Of a DNA stretch of 64,000 nt, positions 9,379 to 17,133 are shown in pieces. Location: contig NZ_CP140706.1 in the NCBI RefSeq assembly GCF_034555375.1, positions 611,001-675,000 of the forward strand. The letters run 5' to 3'. Each line of letters begins with the position of its first letter. Within the stretch, counting starts at the first letter, position 1. The position numbers and the translations under genes are program-made. This DNA is from Pseudomonas sp. B33.4. GTDB taxonomy: Bacteria > Pseudomonadota > Gammaproteobacteria > Pseudomonadales > Pseudomonadaceae. The notes under the pieces are model-generated. The model made no database searches and had not been told where the DNA came from. It was given only the letters and a program-made list of their open reading frames with translations.

Positions 9379-11982
9379 TTACTCGGGGGGCACGGCAACC
9401 TCGTTGGCGAGTGTGAATATTTTGCTCGCCGTTTTGCCGTCAAAGGTTGCCCGCCAGATTTTCACATGAGGCAATCCGGCCTGTTCATCACGGCGCTGGG
9501 ACTCGATGCCGCGCCGGCCCTGTTCGAGTGTTTTCAAATGACCGCCGTCGACTTTGAAGCTCAGGGACGCAGTGTCGTCATAGTGAAAATGGGCTTCCCA
9601 CAAGGGCGCACCACTGGCGCGATCCCTGATCGAATAAACGTCCAGAAATGACTTGCTCCTGCCTTTGCCCAACGGCTTGCGATCAACGGTCTTGCTTACC
9701 GTGAGCTCGGCTTGATCCATCAGATAATTCACGCGCATGAGGTCCAGCACCTCTCTGTTCTTGTACATCCGCACCAGCACCGTCTGGCCTTGCCTGGTCA
9801 ATGTGTCGGCCGCAGTTCGCAGGCGGTCGACCAAGCCTTGGATCTCCATATCCCCGGCGGTTGTTTCATGGTTTTCCAGGCGTCGCGCCTGCTCGACGAG
9901 CTTATCTGTTGCGGTTCCGAGGTCCTCTAGAATTTCCGTCGGATTATCTTTTTTGAGCTCTCTCATCCTTGCTTCGGCAAGGTGTTTATCAACCCCGGTT
10001 AACAGCCGGTTGGCCTTGTTGATAAGTTGGTGCCTGGGTTTTTTGGCAATGGCGGGACGAACGGGTAGCCATTCACCTTGTCTTTTTTCGTAGTGTTTGG
10101 GTGGCGCCTCGGGGCGCAATACGTCAGGAACCTTGATGGTGACGCTGCCGTCCACGGCGGTTTCTGTGTCGCCGACCAGTACCCGGTATGTGCCGTGCTG
10201 GCGAGTGCGGAACATTTTTCTCGACGACGCGGGTCGATCAGTCTCGGTATCGACAGGCTGCGGGGGAATGAAATCGAAATCGATGTCCTGATCGAGGCTG
10301 GGCAGTTCGTTATTGCGTTCGTAGGTTTCATAGATCTCGGTCAGGCGGTTTTCGATCCGCTTCTCGATCGGCTCGATCAGGGCGATGATTTCTTTGATGT
10401 ACTGCGCTTTCGGGTGGTCGGAAGCCAGCAGCGTTTCAAAGCGGTATCTGTCATGTCTGATTTGATCAAAGGCCAACACCAGTGCCATCGGGTGTTCGCG
10501 CTCCGGAACGTTTTTCAGGTCCCCCGTGATCAGGTCGATGGCCCCCAGCGAGTGCATGGTCATGCTGGGGGAGTGCTCGGGTGTGTCCGCGAACAGATGG
10601 ACATAAAGCGTCAGCTTGTTGAAGTTGATGCGCTCGGTTCCAGGCACCTGTTGGCTGAGTTCAAGGAGTTCGGGGGCTGCGCCCGGGTCGGTTTTCCTGA
10701 TCTGTTCCATGACCGCCTGGCGGTCGTCCAGAAGCTTCAGTTTTTTGTTCATATGGGTGATTATTTTTTTACAGTTTTCGGCGTCCAACCCCGATGCCGT
10801 GGGCCTGATACGTAAGTCCATGACAGCCATGAGCCTGTTCAGATACTCCACGCGCTCAATCTGGAACGTGAGTAATTCCTGCTTGTATAACCCGGTGGCT
10901 TTCACGAGGGGCAGCCAATCCCTGGCATCGATCATCGACTGCACAAAGTCCGTCTGCTTTTTTATGTGCCTGAGAAGATGAACCTCCACAGCCACCAGGG
11001 CCGCGTTTTTTTCAGCACTCCCATCAGGTAGCGGGCGTGCCTGACCCCACAGCGTGTTGTAGCGCTCGGACGATTCGGACAGCGCTGCGTGAGCTTGCTG
11101 AAAGGGCTCATACCGTTGCATCAGGATGGCCATGTTGGCTTGAATCAGGTCGCGCCGACGCATGCCTCCTCTCAGGCCTGTGGAGACCAACACCCAGTTG
11201 TTCTCCTCATTACGGGTGATGGCACGGCTGACACCGCTGCGGCTGGAGCGATAGAGGTTGGCGGGATCGCTCGCCACGGGGTCGTTGGAGTTGACGATGC
11301 GCCACACCTTCTGCCCCGGCGTAGAAGCATCGGGATCAAGCATTGCCTGATACGCATGGTTGTCGATGACCACATAGCGTTTGCCATGGTGGTTAAACAT
11401 GCCGTCACTGTCGGGTTCGACTGCGGTGAAATCCAGTTCGGTGCGAAAAGCTTGAAGGCTGGCCTCGGTCAATGGTGCGGCAAAGACGTCAGCGTCATTG
11501 GATGGATGCCATAACCCGCTGTCGGTGTCGCGTATCAATATTGGCCCGGAGGCGACCAATTCGCCGGCAAGTCTGGCCCGAGGCAGGCCTGTGTCCGGAT
11601 CCACTCCTACGAGGACGATGCCACCTTTTGGCACGTCAACGTATCGGCGTCCCTTGTGCGTCCTGAAACCTTCGGCGTCGGCGTCCGGCAATCGTGCTGA
11701 TGCCGTGAGCCAGTAGTGCTCCAGCGGCTGTAAGTCGGGGGAACGGGTTGCAACGGGTGAAATGGCCCGGTGCACTGTGACGGTCGGGGCGAGTCTGATT
11801 GCATCGGGGTCGGGCTCTGCGAACATTCTGCCCGGGTGCGAGGGATGGCCGAAAGAGGTCGACGAATCGAAACCCGCACGAGTCCCGAGAGCCGGACGCG
11901 ATGCATTGCCGTGCGGCGGGGTGTCCGGGTGAACGTGGACATCGACGGTATGAGTGCCTTTCACAGGCGGTTTTAATGGCAT
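9379..11982 (-). CDS. Effector-like protein, paralogue 1 (modules 1+2, helical region, His-containing C-terminal domain)
   Basis: 867 residues, no signal peptide or membrane segment. It has a Pro/His/Ser-rich N-terminus, module 1 (86-165, FRTHKGRRYVDV), module 2 (178-277, GMFNHHGKRYVVI), a long helical region (about 280-560), a small conserved segment IDFDFIPPQ ... RKMFR (567-592), another helical stretch and a C-terminal domain (about 735-858) with FLDVYSI, EAHFHY (His798, His800) and GHLKTLEQ (His815). The same C-terminal blocks recur in the next two genes. I recall similar HFHY/HLKT blocks at the ends of large putative dermonecrotic-type toxins of pseudomonads, but biochemical function is unknown to me. 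GGATGAAAAAGC precedes the ATG. Confidence 0.75.
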   Translation of the reverse strand: MPLKPPVKGTHTVDVHVHPDTPPHGNASRPALGTRAGFDSSTSFGHPSHPGRMFAEPDPDAIRLAPTVTVHRAISPVATRSPDLQPLEHYWLTASARLPDADAEGFRTHKGRRYVDVPKGGIVLVGVDPDTGLPRARLAGELVASGPILIRDTDSGLWHPSNDADVFAAPLTEASLQAFRTELDFTAVEPDSDGMFNHHGKRYVVIDNHAYQAMLDPDASTPGQKVWRIVNSNDPVASDPANLYRSSRSGVSRAITRNEENNWVLVSTGLRGGMRRRDLIQANMAILMQRYEPFQQAHAALSESSERYNTLWGQARPLPDGSAEKNAALVAVEVHLLRHIKKQTDFVQSMIDARDWLPLVKATGLYKQELLTFQIERVEYLNRLMAVMDLRIRPTASGLDAENCKKIITHMNKKLKLLDDRQAVMEQIRKTDPGAAPELLELSQQVPGTERINFNKLTLYVHLFADTPEHSPSMTMHSLGAIDLITGDLKNVPEREHPMALVLAFDQIRHDRYRFETLLASDHPKAQYIKEIIALIEPIEKRIENRLTEIYETYERNNELPSLDQDIDFDFIPPQPVDTETDRPASSRKMFRTRQHGTYRVLVGDTETAVDGSVTIKVPDVLRPEAPPKHYEKRQGEWLPVRPAIAKKPRHQLINKANRLLTGVDKHLAEARMRELKKDNPTEILEDLGTATDKLVEQARRLENHETTAGDMEIQGLVDRLRTAADTLTRQGQTVLVRMYKNREVLDLMRVNYLMDQAELTVSKTVDRKPLGKGRSKSFLDVYSIRDRASGAPLWEAHFHYDDTASLSFKVDGGHLKTLEQGRRGIESQRRDEQAGLPHVKIWRATFDGKTASKIFTLANEVAVPPE

Positions 11983-12008
11983 GCTTTTTCATCCATGAAA
12001 AATGAGTT

Positions 12009-12066
12009 CCCGGCAATTGCGCGAAGTGATTTTTTGCCGGGTGTCGGTTTGCGTGCTTGCGCACGC
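12009..12066. other. Two hairpins in the gap between effector paralogues 1 and 2
   Basis: CCCGGCAA (12009-12016) pairs with TTGCCGGG (12034-12041), and GCGTGC pairs with GCACGC around a TTGC loop (12051-12066). On the minus strand these lie just after the stop of the 860-residue gene and before the next ATG. There is no strong U-tract on that strand. They may stabilise or pause the polycistronic message. Confidence 0.4.
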
Positions 12067-12096
12067 GATATCGCTGCCCGCCAGGGACAGGCGAGG

Positions 12097-14679
12097 TTAT
12101 GAGGCTAGGTCGAAAATTCGCTGTGCCGTCCTGCTGTCGATGTCTTCACGCCAGATACGGACATGCGCCCGGCCAGCCTGCTCATCCCGGCGTTGGGAAG
12201 AGGTGCCGAGCCTGCTTTGCTCCAGGGTCTTGAGGTGGCCGCGCTTGTCAGTGAAGCTCAGCGCCGGGCTGTGTTTTTCCGCGTAGTGAAAATGGGCATG
12301 CCACAGCGTCGTACCGGTTTGCCTGTCGTTCAGCGTGTAGACGTCGAGGAAGTCTTTGTTGTTGCCTTTGCCCAATGGCAGTCGGGTATGGGTTTTGACG
12401 GCACTGAGATGTCCGTGGCTGATCAGGTACGCCACCCGATCAACACTCAGAAAGGCAGGGTCCTTGTAGAGCCGCACGCGAATGGCTTCGCTTTCATTGA
12501 GCAGGCGCTGACTGTCGCGTTTCAGGCGCTGAAGCAGAGTGGCCGTATCGCTGGCGCCGGGATTCGGCGCCTGTTCAATCTGGCGGGCGAAGTCGTCGAG
12601 GTCGTCTGCCCGTTCGGTGAGGAATTCGACGATGCTGGTGGCGTTGCGTTTCGCTCTCTCATCGCTCCAGGCGGTATTCAAATGGGCTTCGGTTTGTTCC
12701 TGTAATTGCCCGGCCTGAGTGACCAATGTCGTCAGATTTCTTTCCTGTCGGGCAATCTGGCGGCGCCACTCGCCTTCCCTGCGCTCGTAGGTTTGCACGA
12801 TTTTTGTGGGGTCATGAGGGTTCATCACGTCGATCAGATCTTCGCCCGCCGCCGTTCGACGTGGCCGGCCGACGCGGATCTTGTAGACCCCGTGGTGTTT
12901 GCTGCGAAACATTTTGCGCGGTGCAGCGGCCGGCTGGTTCTTGCTTTGCGCAGGGATAAAATCGAAATCAATCGGTTGCTCATGGGGCGGTAGCGCCGAG
13001 GTGTTTTCCTGCTCACGGTGAAAGCGGTTCAAGTGCTCGTCCAGCGTTCCCTCGAAGGTGCGGATGGCTTCGAGGATTTCTGCGCGTGAACGGCTATGTT
13101 GCGCGCCGGGCGGCAGTTGCAGATGTTCATATGACACCCTGATTGCGGACGCCTGATCGAGCAGGTCGCTCAGTACCGGGATGCGCGCCTGCACAGGAAT
13201 ACGGTCGAGCGCACGGAAGGCAAACGTGACTTCACCGAAACAGAACGCGAGGTATCGGGCATTGGCATTATTGACGTCGACTTCAGCCTCCGTATCGACG
13301 AACAGTCTGCTTTTCGCGTAGACCCAGAAGGCTACAGTGTCGTGCAGATCCATCGGCTCGAACGCGATGTCATTCAACTCGCTCTGCGGCAAGCGCCAGG
13401 TGTTCGCCAGTTCATCGGCAATGACCTGACGCTGTCGCATGAGCACCAGTTTGCTCGACAGGTGCTCGGCAACCGATGCATGGTCGGAGTCCGGGCCGCC
13501 GAATATCGGCCCGTCGAGCAACTTGCGCGAGTCATTGGCGATCATGAACTGGTTGTACGTCAGCAATCGCCCTTTGTGCAGCATGATGATCTTGTCGCGG
13601 TATGCTGCGCGGCCTCTGACTGCAATGATCCGCTCCTTTTGTTCGGTGTGCAGGTTGAGTGTTTTTTCGAGTATCGACAGCTCCCATTGATGGTGTCGTT
13701 CGAGCTGTTCCAGTACGTCTCGCTCGCCATCGGTGTCTTTCAGGGCTCGCCAGCGTGCTTGCAGCTGTTCACCGGTTGCCATCGCATGATCGAATTCCAG
13801 ATCCAGTGTCTGTAGCTCGAAAATCAGGTCAGCTGCGCGCATGGCTTCTGTCGGTTTCGTTGTTCGGCGCATACCCCCCGCACCGCCCACAAGCGTTCCC
13901 AGCCAACCGTGACGCTCGTCAAAGACGATGGGCTCCGATCTGCCCGGACGGGTGCCGATATAAATATTGGCGGGATCGGCTGCCACCGGATCTTCGGGGT
14001 GGACGATGCGCATCACCGCGGTTGCCGGCGAGGAAGCGTCAAGATCATGCAGGGCCTGATAAGTCTGTTCTGCCATAACGACATAGAGTTTGCCGTTGTA
14101 CCGGTGCAACCCATCCTGGCCAGGTTCTGCTGTGCTGAAGTCCAGGTCGATCGCGAAGGTTTGCAGGCGACTGGCGGACAAGGGAAAGGTGATGGATTCG
14201 AAGGCCTTCGGTGCATGCCAGAGACGGCTTTCGGCATCGCGCACAAGCGTCGGCCCGGAAGCATTCAGCTCGTTCGGCAGCCTTGCCCGGTACTGACCCG
14301 TTTGCGCGTCCACCACGACTTGTACGATCCCGCCGCCCGGCACATCGACATAGCGGCGTCCTTTGAATGTCCTGAAACCCTCGACATCAGGTTCCGGCAG
14401 TGTGACGTGCGCACTGACCCGGTAATGCTCGAGTGATTGTTCCTGGATCACGAAGCGCGTCGGAGCAACGGCCGCAGACGGGGTGATCGTAATCGGTGGC
14501 GCCGTGGCGATGACGTCCAGGTCAGAGCCCGTGGTGGTTCTGCCAGGCGTCGGTATTGCACGCGCAGGCATGATCGCAGAAGGATCGATCTGATGCGGTG
14601 AACGCCTGATGACGGGCGTGCCGTGGCGTGGATGGACATCGACGGTGACGATGCCTCTGATGGGCGATTTCGGTGACAT
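12097..14679 (-). CDS. Effector-like protein, paralogue 2 (modules 1+2, helical region, His-containing C-terminal domain)
   Basis: 860 residues, starting MSPKSPIRG. The ATG at 14679 is preceded by AAGGATGAAGAA, and an upstream in-frame ATG at 14712 lacks family similarity. Module 1 is at 82-160 (FRTFKGRRYVDV) and module 2 at 174-272. Module 2 is strikingly close to that of the NEL protein (DLDASSP ... VMRIV ... RPGRSEPIVF), closer than to its immediate neighbour. Helical middle; IDFDFIPAQ ... RKMFR segment near residue 595; C-terminal domain with FLDVYTL, HAHFHY, GHLKTLEQ and SQRRDEQAG. Soluble, no signal peptide. Likely co-transcribed with paralogue 3 (47-bp gap). Function unrecognised. Confidence 0.75.
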   Translation of the reverse strand: MSPKSPIRGIVTVDVHPRHGTPVIRRSPHQIDPSAIMPARAIPTPGRTTTGSDLDVIATAPPITITPSAAVAPTRFVIQEQSLEHYRVSAHVTLPEPDVEGFRTFKGRRYVDVPGGGIVQVVVDAQTGQYRARLPNELNASGPTLVRDAESRLWHAPKAFESITFPLSASRLQTFAIDLDFSTAEPGQDGLHRYNGKLYVVMAEQTYQALHDLDASSPATAVMRIVHPEDPVAADPANIYIGTRPGRSEPIVFDERHGWLGTLVGGAGGMRRTTKPTEAMRAADLIFELQTLDLEFDHAMATGEQLQARWRALKDTDGERDVLEQLERHHQWELSILEKTLNLHTEQKERIIAVRGRAAYRDKIIMLHKGRLLTYNQFMIANDSRKLLDGPIFGGPDSDHASVAEHLSSKLVLMRQRQVIADELANTWRLPQSELNDIAFEPMDLHDTVAFWVYAKSRLFVDTEAEVDVNNANARYLAFCFGEVTFAFRALDRIPVQARIPVLSDLLDQASAIRVSYEHLQLPPGAQHSRSRAEILEAIRTFEGTLDEHLNRFHREQENTSALPPHEQPIDFDFIPAQSKNQPAAAPRKMFRSKHHGVYKIRVGRPRRTAAGEDLIDVMNPHDPTKIVQTYERREGEWRRQIARQERNLTTLVTQAGQLQEQTEAHLNTAWSDERAKRNATSIVEFLTERADDLDDFARQIEQAPNPGASDTATLLQRLKRDSQRLLNESEAIRVRLYKDPAFLSVDRVAYLISHGHLSAVKTHTRLPLGKGNNKDFLDVYTLNDRQTGTTLWHAHFHYAEKHSPALSFTDKRGHLKTLEQSRLGTSSQRRDEQAGRAHVRIWREDIDSRTAQRIFDLAS

Positions 14680-14726
14680 TTCTTCATCCTTGAAGAAGCT
14701 ATGGAAAGACACTTTTTGCGAAAGCT

Positions 14727-16925
14727 TCAGACGGCAAACGAGAAAATGCTGTCGGCTGTTTGCTGGTCGAGGGTAAGGCGCCAGATCTCCTTGAGGGGAC
14801 GCCCGGGCTGCCCATCCTGGCGCAGGAACAAAACGTCCGGCCCGGCTTGTTCAATGGTTTCCAGGTGCCCCCCATGTGGCTTGAAATCCAGCTCGGGGCT
14901 GTTCTTTTTTTCATAGTGGAAATGCGCGATGCAAAACGGCTTGCCCGTCAGCGTGTCATTCAGCGCATAGACGTCGACAAACTCTTTATGTTGACCTTCC
15001 CCTCGCTCTAGTCGGGTATGCACCCGCTTGGCACTCAGATGATTATGGTCGAACAGATAGGCAACCTGATCGGCGCTGAGGACGGACTGGTTCTTGTAAC
15101 GGTGAATGCGGACTTCAACAGCTGCTTTGCGCAGACGCTCACTGACCTGACTGAGCCGTTGGACGAGCAATGCTGTATCGCCAGTGAGCGGATTCGATGC
15201 GCGCTCGATCTGCAGGCGCAGGTCATCGACTTCGCGGGCGCTGTAGTGAAGATCCTCGACCGTTCTCGCGTGATGGGCCGTACGCAAATGTTCATCGGTA
15301 CTTGCCAGTAGCAGGCGCGCTTCGAGTGTCAGCTTCGCCAGGCTTTTTTCTTCGCTGACCACGAAATGTCGCCACTCCGCGTTCCGACGTTGATAAGTCT
15401 TCTGCAGCATTTCGGGGTTACGCGGGTGCATCACATCGATCAACTCTTCGCCTTCGGCAGTGCGCCGCTTTTGGCCGATGCGTATTTCTCCCGGGTCGTC
15501 GGGGCTTTGAAACATTTTTGCGGGTATCGCCGGGCGCCCGCTCATGCGTTGGTCCGCACGGAAGTCGAAATCAATCGCCGTCGTCAACCGCGGTATGGAG
15601 GCGGCGCTTTGCAGTTTTCGGTAATAAAAATCGAAGCGTTCTTCGAGAGCGATTTCGAAGGTGTTGATCACTTCGACTATTTCCTCACGGGATGCGGAGT
15701 GGATGGCGTCGCGCTGTATGTCGAGCGTTTCATAAGACTTTTTGATCAAACCGCACTTATCGATTAAATGGCTCAAAGCGCAAAGACGGACTCCGGATGG
15801 AATGCTGTCGACATTGCCAAATGCGTCCACCAATTCTAGAAATGACATCGAAAGCAACTGAGGTATACGCGCAAAGTGAGCCGCGGACATTGCCTGGCTT
15901 TTTGCGAATACCCAATCGGCGGTGGTTTTGTGGATATCCGCTGGGTGGTAACCCAGTTGCTCAAGTACCGCTATCGGGTTCCTTGAAAGTTTCTGCACTT
16001 CGTCGCCGACAATCTGTCGCTTTCGCAAAAGTACCAGCCGATTCTTCAGATAAGTTGCCATCGCTCGGTAATGCTCATCGGTGAGCATTGTGTTGGCCGG
16101 TGCACTCAATCGCCATCGCGACTCACTGATCGTAGAGATTTTGTAATAGGTCTTGAGCTGGTCTTTATGCAAATCGAGCCAAGCTATCTCGTATGCGCGG
16201 ACGCCTTTGTATCGGACGAGTGACCGCTGCTCCGTTGCGTAAAACGCAACCAGCTTCTCCAGATGAGCCAGGTGCTTGTGGCCCTGGACTTCGTATCGCA
16301 CGATCGCGCTTCTTTCGTCCTCTGTTCCTTTGAGCGCGCGCCAATCGTGCTTCAGCTTGTTCAGGTATTCATCAGACTCATCCAGCACCTTGGTCAGTCT
16401 TTCGATTTCCAGATCCAGATCCGCTGCTGAACGAATTCGCAGTTTTTCCGGCGAGTCGTCCAGCGGTTTCCAGAGTTTGCTGTCGTGGTCGCGTACGAGC
16501 CAGGGTCCTGACGGATCCCGTTCGCTCGCCAACCGGGCCCGATGAAAGCCGGATTGTGAGTCGAGTACCACTTGAACGCTGTGTCCATCGGGTAAATCGA
16601 CGTAGTGGCGGCCTTTGACGGTTCGAAAACCTTGAGGGTCTGGAGCAGGGAGCGCAGCTTTGCTGGTTATCCAGAAATCCTCGAGTGGCCGCCGTTCAGT
16701 CGGGAGAGCTGTCGCGGAGTCGGACGTTGTCTGGCTGATAAAGACGGCACTGTGTCTGGCGCCGCCTCCGTGTGTGCTATCTATTGGTTCTCCCAGGCTC
16801 AGGGTCGACACATCCACATCATGAAGTGAGGCATTGCCTGGGCGTCTGCTCGCGTCGGGTGGGTGAGGCAGACGGGTGGAGGTATTGCTTTTAACGGTGC
16901 CTTTGGCGGGCAATTTTGGTGACAT
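14727..16925 (-). CDS. Effector-like protein, paralogue 3 (module 1 only, helical region, His-containing C-terminal domain)
   Basis: 732 residues, first gene of the minus-strand block. The ATG is preceded by AAGGATGAAGAA. It has a Pro/Ser/Thr-rich N-terminus and module 1 at about 80-156 (FRTVKGRHYVDL, HRARL, PSGP), then passes straight into the helical region: the ~100-residue module 2 of its two paralogues is missing. It keeps IDFDF ... AKMFQ and the C-terminal domain with FVDVYAL, IAHFHY and GHLETIEQ, although the distal part is more diverged (FLRQDGQPG instead of SQRRDEQAG). No catalytic family recognised. It is divergent from ygiQ. I see no hrp box (GGAAC-N16-CCAC) upstream. Confidence 0.72.
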   Translation of the reverse strand: MSPKLPAKGTVKSNTSTRLPHPPDASRRPGNASLHDVDVSTLSLGEPIDSTHGGGARHSAVFISQTTSDSATALPTERRPLEDFWITSKAALPAPDPQGFRTVKGRHYVDLPDGHSVQVVLDSQSGFHRARLASERDPSGPWLVRDHDSKLWKPLDDSPEKLRIRSAADLDLEIERLTKVLDESDEYLNKLKHDWRALKGTEDERSAIVRYEVQGHKHLAHLEKLVAFYATEQRSLVRYKGVRAYEIAWLDLHKDQLKTYYKISTISESRWRLSAPANTMLTDEHYRAMATYLKNRLVLLRKRQIVGDEVQKLSRNPIAVLEQLGYHPADIHKTTADWVFAKSQAMSAAHFARIPQLLSMSFLELVDAFGNVDSIPSGVRLCALSHLIDKCGLIKKSYETLDIQRDAIHSASREEIVEVINTFEIALEERFDFYYRKLQSAASIPRLTTAIDFDFRADQRMSGRPAIPAKMFQSPDDPGEIRIGQKRRTAEGEELIDVMHPRNPEMLQKTYQRRNAEWRHFVVSEEKSLAKLTLEARLLLASTDEHLRTAHHARTVEDLHYSAREVDDLRLQIERASNPLTGDTALLVQRLSQVSERLRKAAVEVRIHRYKNQSVLSADQVAYLFDHNHLSAKRVHTRLERGEGQHKEFVDVYALNDTLTGKPFCIAHFHYEKKNSPELDFKPHGGHLETIEQAGPDVLFLRQDGQPGRPLKEIWRLTLDQQTADSIFSFAV

Positions 16926-17085
16926 TTCTTCATCCTTGAAGGGTTGTCACATCAGCCAGCGTCAACACTGGCCGATGAGTATGTGATTTGAATGGCGATT
17001 TTTCGTGGCCGGTTGTCGGGTAAACCGTGTACCGCGAAGGCTGAAAGAGAAACCGACCATTGCCGTCGGAATTGGTCAAAATTTG

Positions 17086-17094
17086 TGCTATATT
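17086..17094 (+). promoter_or_regulatory. Possible extended -10 promoter of ygiQ
   Basis: TGCTATATT has the extended -10 form TG-N-TATATT, about 40 bp before the chosen ATG. The nearest -35-like hexamer (TTGGTC at 17072) is only 11 bp away, so an extended -10 is the more likely arrangement. Confidence 0.4.
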
Positions 17095-17133
17095 CCGCGC
17101 CCGCGATTTTTCACTTCAACACCGGTCGTCGAC

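Noticed and set aside
16926..17133. hrp box or other type III regulon promoter before the effector island
   Set aside because: No GGAAC-N15/16-CCAC sequence is visible on the minus strand here, nor before the SET gene (61068-61272). Type III delivery remains unsupported by promoter evidence.
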